Assembly: GCA_964006375.1 (NCBI GenBank)
Contig: OZ023265.1
Span: forward strand, 7,751,660-7,815,659
Reading direction: 5' to 3'
Source: Tillus elongatus
Lineage: Eukaryota > Arthropoda > Insecta > Coleoptera > Cleridae
Length of the DNA stretch: 64,000 bases
Below are positions 59,684 through 64,000 of the stretch, piece after piece. Position 1 is the stretch's first letter; each line of letters starts with the position of its first letter. Under the pieces are notes generated by a model. That model was not told where the DNA came from. It worked only from the letters and a program-made list of their open reading frames with translations, and did no database searches. A program made the translations under genes and the position numbers.

Positions 59684-60640
59684 TTGTCTGTCAGTGTGCA
59701 TGACTCTGTTTGTAGCCCATCAGAACTTGCTCCTGTCCTGACTCGTCTGTCTCGGACATCTTACAATAGAGGCAAATTCCCTAGTAACTGGAAAACTGCT
59801 CGAGTACAACCCGTCCCCAAGAAAGGATCCAAAGCGCTTCCTAGCAACTACAGGCCCATTTCTCTCCTTTCAGTCGTCTCTGAACTATATAAACACCGAA
59901 TTACTAAAATTGATTGAAAAACACAGTCTAATCCACGACAGGCAGAATGGGTTCCGTCAGCGCAGATCAACTGCCGACCTCCTTTCCTCTGCCACCCATT
60001 CTTGGAACAAATCTATGGAACTACACGGTGAATCCCAGATTCTCGCTCTAGGTGTATCCAAAGCATTCTATCAGGTCTGGAATGCAGCGCTGCTCAATAA
60101 ACTTCCGGCCTATGGCCTATGATCTACCACCAAAACTCTGTACCTGGACAGCAAATTTCCTCTCCAACTGGAGCATTTCTGTTGTCGTGGATGGCCGTTC
60201 CTCTAAACTGTATCCAATTAATGCAGGAGTCCCTCAAGGTTCAGCTTTAGCCCCTACTTTGTTTCTCCTCCACATCAATGACCTCCTAGCACATCCAACC
60301 CAGTTCACAATTATGGGGACGACAGCACCCTCCACTCAAATATACAATATTCTAAGCCTGTCTCTTTATCCCAATTAGATGAGGATCGCAGACTCATGGA
60401 GGGTTCTGCCTATGTGGATCTCCAAAAAATATTAGACTGGGAAAGTAGAAATCTTGTAAAATTCAACTCCACCAAATCTCAGTCTTGCTTTCTATCTCAT
60501 GAGAGATACACCAGCCCTAGACCCATCACAATGAACAATCAAGTTATTCAAAGTAATGAGTCCTTTTCACTTGTTGGCATTTCTGTGGATCGAAATCTCA
60601 ATTGGCACCAACATGTCACATAAATTGCAGAATCGGCTGC
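59684..60640 (+). pseudogene. LINE reverse transcriptase, several frame breaks
   Basis: Motif A reads ALGVSKAFYQVWN, where LDVSKAFD is expected, so the first catalytic Asp pair is altered. Motif B (INAGVPQGSALAPTLFLLHI) is intact. The YADD-type motif C is degraded (TIMGTTAPSTQ where a YADDTTL-like sequence is expected). LVGISVDRNLNWHQHV marks the post-RT region. Confidence 0.8.
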
Positions 60641-60877
60641 TAAGAAATTAGGTTTCCTCTTCCGGGCGCGCAAATACTTTTCACCAGCTAATCTTATATA
60701 CTTCACAAATAAGGCCAAACCTCGAATACTGCTCCCACATCTGGGGTGCCGCTGCCGCTTCTATTATCGATATCCCGGATTCCATTCAGAAGAGAGCTAT
60801 ATGTATCATCGGTGAGCCTACACTCACCCAAAGGCTGCCATCCCTTGCCCACCGACGTGCCGTTGGTGACATCTCTC

Positions 60878-60961
<84 letters not shown>

Positions 60962-61295
60962 GCACGGGCACTGCTCAGAGGAGCTTTCTTCCATAGTTTC
61001 TCCACCTGCTGCCCCCAACAAATCTACGAGGGGAACAGAGCGAATGCACCCTTTTACTGTCCGGGTCACCAGACATAGAACATCTTGTTATGCCCGCTCT
61101 TTTGTCCCGAGGACTTCCAAGTTGTGGAATTCTTTGCCGGCACATGTTTTTCCTTTTCCTCTGAACCTCCAAACCGTCAAGTCCAGAATTAACATGTTGC
61201 CTCTTTCCTTCTTGTCGACACCCACAGTACGATAGTATTTAGGCTGTAAGTCCTCATGGTGTGTTGTTGAAATATATACTTCTGTTTTTGATTTC
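59690..61295 (+). mobile_element. L2/CR1-like LINE, 5' truncated, TA tract inside
   Basis: Plus-strand frames run from RT block 1 (NWKTARVQPVPKKGSKALPS, NYRPISLLSVVSELYK) through RQNGFRQRRSTADLLSSATH and the GVPQGSALAPTLFLLHINDL block to the C-terminal SFVPRTSKLWNSLPAHVFP. A (TA)n tract (60883-60959) replaces a few codons in the C-terminal third. The 3' end has no long A tail. Its 3' part matches the minus-strand fragment at 22.2-22.5 kb. Confidence 0.85.
60883..60959. repeat. (TA)n microsatellite within LINE coding region
   Basis: Pure TA tract between TCTCTCTCTTT and CTGCACGGGC, both LINE-derived. No AT-core flanks are present, so it expanded in place and did not arrive with an element. 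Confidence 0.9.
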
Positions 61296-61299
61296 ATAT

Positions 61300-62856
61300 C
61301 AATTCCTCAAATAGGTTACCATAAGCGCAATTTACGTATTTCAAAATCACTGTGGCTTGAACGAGTCTGCACAGCGATTGGTAGGGTGAAGTTTTATATT
61401 GCTCTGTCTCTGGTCTAGACTGACCGTTGATCAGTTGTCTTTTGCGGTCCAGAGCTTTACACTCACACAAGATGTGCTGGACTGATTCCTCCCCCTCGCC
61501 GCAGAGTCTGCATGCGAGGTCCCCTTCGAACTGCCCCATTTTATATTTCTTGACGGCCATGTGTCCCGTCAAGAGATCTGTTGTGTTTCTGAGCTATCCT
61601 CTGTTAAGATTTAGCAGCTCCACAGCTCTCTTTGAACTGGGTTCATCAATTATTGACTTCCCATGTCTGAGCCCTGGATAGTCTGCCCAGTACACCTTGT
61701 GTTGGTTTCTGACCCAGAACTTAATGGCTCTCCTGGCAGTGCTCTTTGTCACGCCCACCTCATTTCAAGCATGGGCTCCTTCACGATCTCCTGAATTTTG
61801 CAGTGGCCTCTGAAGCCTGGAGTGATCTTCAGTCTACCATTGCAGGCTAGTCTGTATAGTCCTAGCCTAGCCTCTCCCATAATAACCATGTGTAGTGGGG
61901 GGTGGGGTGGGGCGCAGATCCAACAACACCTACACGGCGGCTGTTGGGGTTGAAGACATGGCTCCTGTGATGCCTAGACAAGCCATCCTTTGGATCTTGC
62001 CCAGTTTTTGTTTGGCACTGGATTGTGTCACCTTAGGCCACCACACCAGTGCCGCGTATGTTAACGATGGTCTGACCACCCTTGTGTACAGCCAGTGGGC
62101 CATACTAGGTCTCAGTCCCCACGTTTTTCCATATAGCCGCCTAGTGACGGCTAAGGTCATGACTGCCTTACGCAGTATTTTTCCAATGTGACCATTCCAG
62201 GGTAGCTTAAAGTCCAATACGACCCCAACATATTTTACCTTCCTGGCCATTGGAATGCTCCTACCGTATAGAGTGAGAGTTATGTGGCTGTCGCACTTCC
62301 TCCTCCTCGTAAACGGCACGACGGTTGCTTTCTCGGGGCTCACCCCGAGCCCTTGACCAACCGTCCACCCTTCCACCACTTTCAGCGCAGTCTGCATGCG
62401 CTCCCACACTAACTGTATGACCTTTCCTCGGACTACGATGACGATGTCGTCCGCATAGCCCTGTACCTCATATCTTCTTCCGGAGAGCATCCCCAGCAGG
62501 CCGTCCACGACTAGGCACCAGAGCAAGGGAGACAGAACGCTTCCCTGCGGACACTCCGTCGCGACCCCCGCCAGCAGAGTCCCTTCCGCGAGTGAGGTGA
62601 ACACCGCCCTGTCCCTGAGCACGGAACCGATCCACCTGCAGCAGGTGTCCTGTATTCCACGCTCCCAGACAGCTGCCAGAACCGATTCGAACGAGGTGTT
62701 GCTGAAGGCCCCCTTTATGTCAAGGAAGGTCCCCAGCGCCACCTCCCTGTTCTCCAGCATATTCTCCAGTTTAAGCACCAGTTGGTGCAGTGCTGTTTCT
62801 GTTGAGAATCCAGCTCTATATGCATATTGTCCGCAGTGCAGGGGATATGCTTCCAC
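61300..62856 (-). mobile_element. LINE-B copy with RNase H deletion
   Basis: The minus strand carries a long open RT region, then jumps near 61755-61765 from the EIVKEPMLEM segment straight to RAIKFWVRNQHKVYWAD, so most of RNase H is missing. The C-terminal zinc knuckle (CRLCGEGEESVQHILCEC) follows. It is truncated at 62856 upstream of RT block 2, and at the 3' end near 61300. Confidence 0.9.
61930..62856 (-). pseudogene. LINE-B reverse transcriptase, 308-codon open frame
   Basis: This is the longest uninterrupted RT frame in the window: AYRAGFSTETALHQLVLKLE, GTFLDIKGAFSNTSFE (motif A), ECPQGSVLSPLLWCLVVDGL (motif B), VQGYADDIVIVVRG (motif C), GVSPEKATVVPFTRRRK, VVRPSLTYAALVWWPK (connection). 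All three catalytic Asp are present. It lacks RT block 1 and the endonuclease, so it is not functional as an element. Confidence 0.85.
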
Positions 62857-64000
62857 TTTTACTGCACGTTACAGTTCCCTAAAAATAAATTATTATTTTG
62901 TATATCCGCAGTGGCAAAATTGGCTGAAGAGGAATTAAGAAGTTACTGAGTAGCAGCAGAGAGCAGCTGTGTGGGATAATTATTTGTCAAGTGCCACATT
63001 TTAATGATATTTAGCTACCGTAACGTACTTGTCTAATTATCTAAGCACTTTTTAGTTGCTCAACAAAAGTAACATAAACATGCAATCAGGCAAGCAAGAA
63101 AATCTATCGTTTTCATGAAGCTGTATTATATTATGTACAATTACAGACCCTTAAACTTATCCCATCAATTTTATATCGGAAGTATTTTAAGAAATAAGGT
63201 AGCAAAAGTGTCTCGATATAAATATAATTTCTGCGTCTAGTAAAGCGTGACCTGCTCTTGAGAAAAATGTCACGAACGGCGACTTCTTGTGCGCTTTAGC
63301 TGTTTCGCCTCACAGCAATCACTCCATAGAAATTTAATAATCCCACTTTGGACGGTATAAGAAGGACTACTGAAATATTAATACGATCGTGATCTTATTC
63401 AGGAAAGAACTATAAATAATATAACAGGAGTTGCCGTTTTTATCTCTCATACGTTACACTCGGCCAGGCCATGGAGAATGTTGTTGCCAACAGAAATTCC
63501 CTATATTCCCTCTATTCACCGGGCTCTTTGTATTTTCTATGTACAAAACAGCGGGAGCTATGGATTAGTCTGTTTCGTTTTATTTCAGTCTGCGCTAAAT
63601 GGAAGAGACCGTAATATTGTTGTTTCTACATATATTCTACCTTCAGTTTTTGCCAAAGACCTTATATGTAACCACAATAATATTAATATCACTAGAACAT
63701 AATCCTCTCTTGCTTTTTCGTAGCCGAAGCCTCCGTTAAAGCACTATTGAGCAAAACTTAATTATATAACCTATAAAGAGTAGGATATAAGGCTGGCGCA
63801 TTGAAAACGAAACAGACGTATTTGCGTCCAGAGAATTTTTTTTAAGTAACGCTGAAACACGTCAATTTTAATATTAAGGGGGACATGTTTTAATATAAAA
63901 CTCAACTTTGTCACATCAACCCCTTAAGGGCGGTGATAACAACGCTTATATTTTAAATAGGGAACATGGGTAGAGTGTTACATCATTTGAAAGCTCTTTC
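62857..64000. other. Spacer to window end, nothing recognised
   Basis: Only a decayed AT-core end (GCTACCGTAACGTACTTG near 63013) is noticeable. Confidence 0.4.

Overview
This is a repeat-dominated stretch of a eukaryotic nuclear genome. I read it as arthropod, most likely an insect. The evidence is R1/I-group, Jockey-type, CR1/L2-type and restriction-like-endonuclease LINEs, mariner and pogo DNA transposons, a Crypton-like recombinase remnant, and LINE tails built of CCTAA, the complement of the insect telomere repeat TTAGG. I cannot name the order. I see no bacterial gene organisation, rRNA, complete functional tRNA, CRISPR array or clearly intact host gene.

The background is AT-rich and full of long (TA)n tracts. 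Most tracts sit in the core of one repeated element family, called here the AT-core element. One end of this element is a hairpin formed by TTAGTGAATTTT and its complement. The other end carries a hairpin read as GACGCAGCAAGTGCGT. About a dozen copies lie between 5.5 and 50 kb, in both orientations, and some end pieces have become tandem repeats.

Layout: 2.6-3.6 kb LINE-B fragment; 4.5-4.9 kb LTR end with a tRNA-Lys primer site and an inverted second LTR piece; 5.26-5.39 kb palindrome with a hammerhead-like motif; 5.5-8.2 kb AT-core elements; 8.7-9.85 kb LINE-A; 10.0-10.3 kb long palindrome; 10.8-15.1 kb AT-core elements and LINE-B; 15.5-15.7 kb short insertion with a hammerhead motif; 16.3-20.8 kb a TA-flanked terminal-repeat pair enclosing CR1-like LINE pieces, a solo retrozyme-like insertion and fragments of an RLE LINE; 21.9-26.0 kb foldback repeats, a four-unit satellite and a long inverted repeat; 26.4-27.3 kb Crypton-like remnant; 28.1-30.3 kb mariner with long terminal repeats; 31.9-32.5 kb MITE; 33.4-34.8 kb LINE; 36.0-37.9 kb LINE-C; 39.8-40.4 kb Jockey-type ORF1; 41.6-43.9 kb LINE-B; 44.8-50.3 kb AT-core elements and palindromes; 50.95-53.84 kb a nearly intact pogo-like transposon; 54.65-58.22 kb a tandem hammerhead-ribozyme array split by LINE-A; 59.7-61.3 kb CR1/L2-like LINE; 61.3-62.9 kb LINE-B.

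The most interesting signal is a set of hammerhead-ribozyme-like motifs. Four occur at about 313-320 bp intervals (after subtracting a nested LINE) in a tandem array at 54.66-58.17 kb, the layout of animal retrozymes. Two more stand alone at 5.35 and 15.58 kb. A seventh locus at 17.07-17.35 kb is a broken single unit with a perfect 11-bp target-site duplication. Helix III is a very short self-complementary or near-self-complementary sequence at every locus, as in the minimal type I hammerheads of Penelope-like elements and retrozymes. Next in interest is the pogo-like transposon, whose transposase plus C-terminal PHD-type finger is interrupted by one stop codon only.
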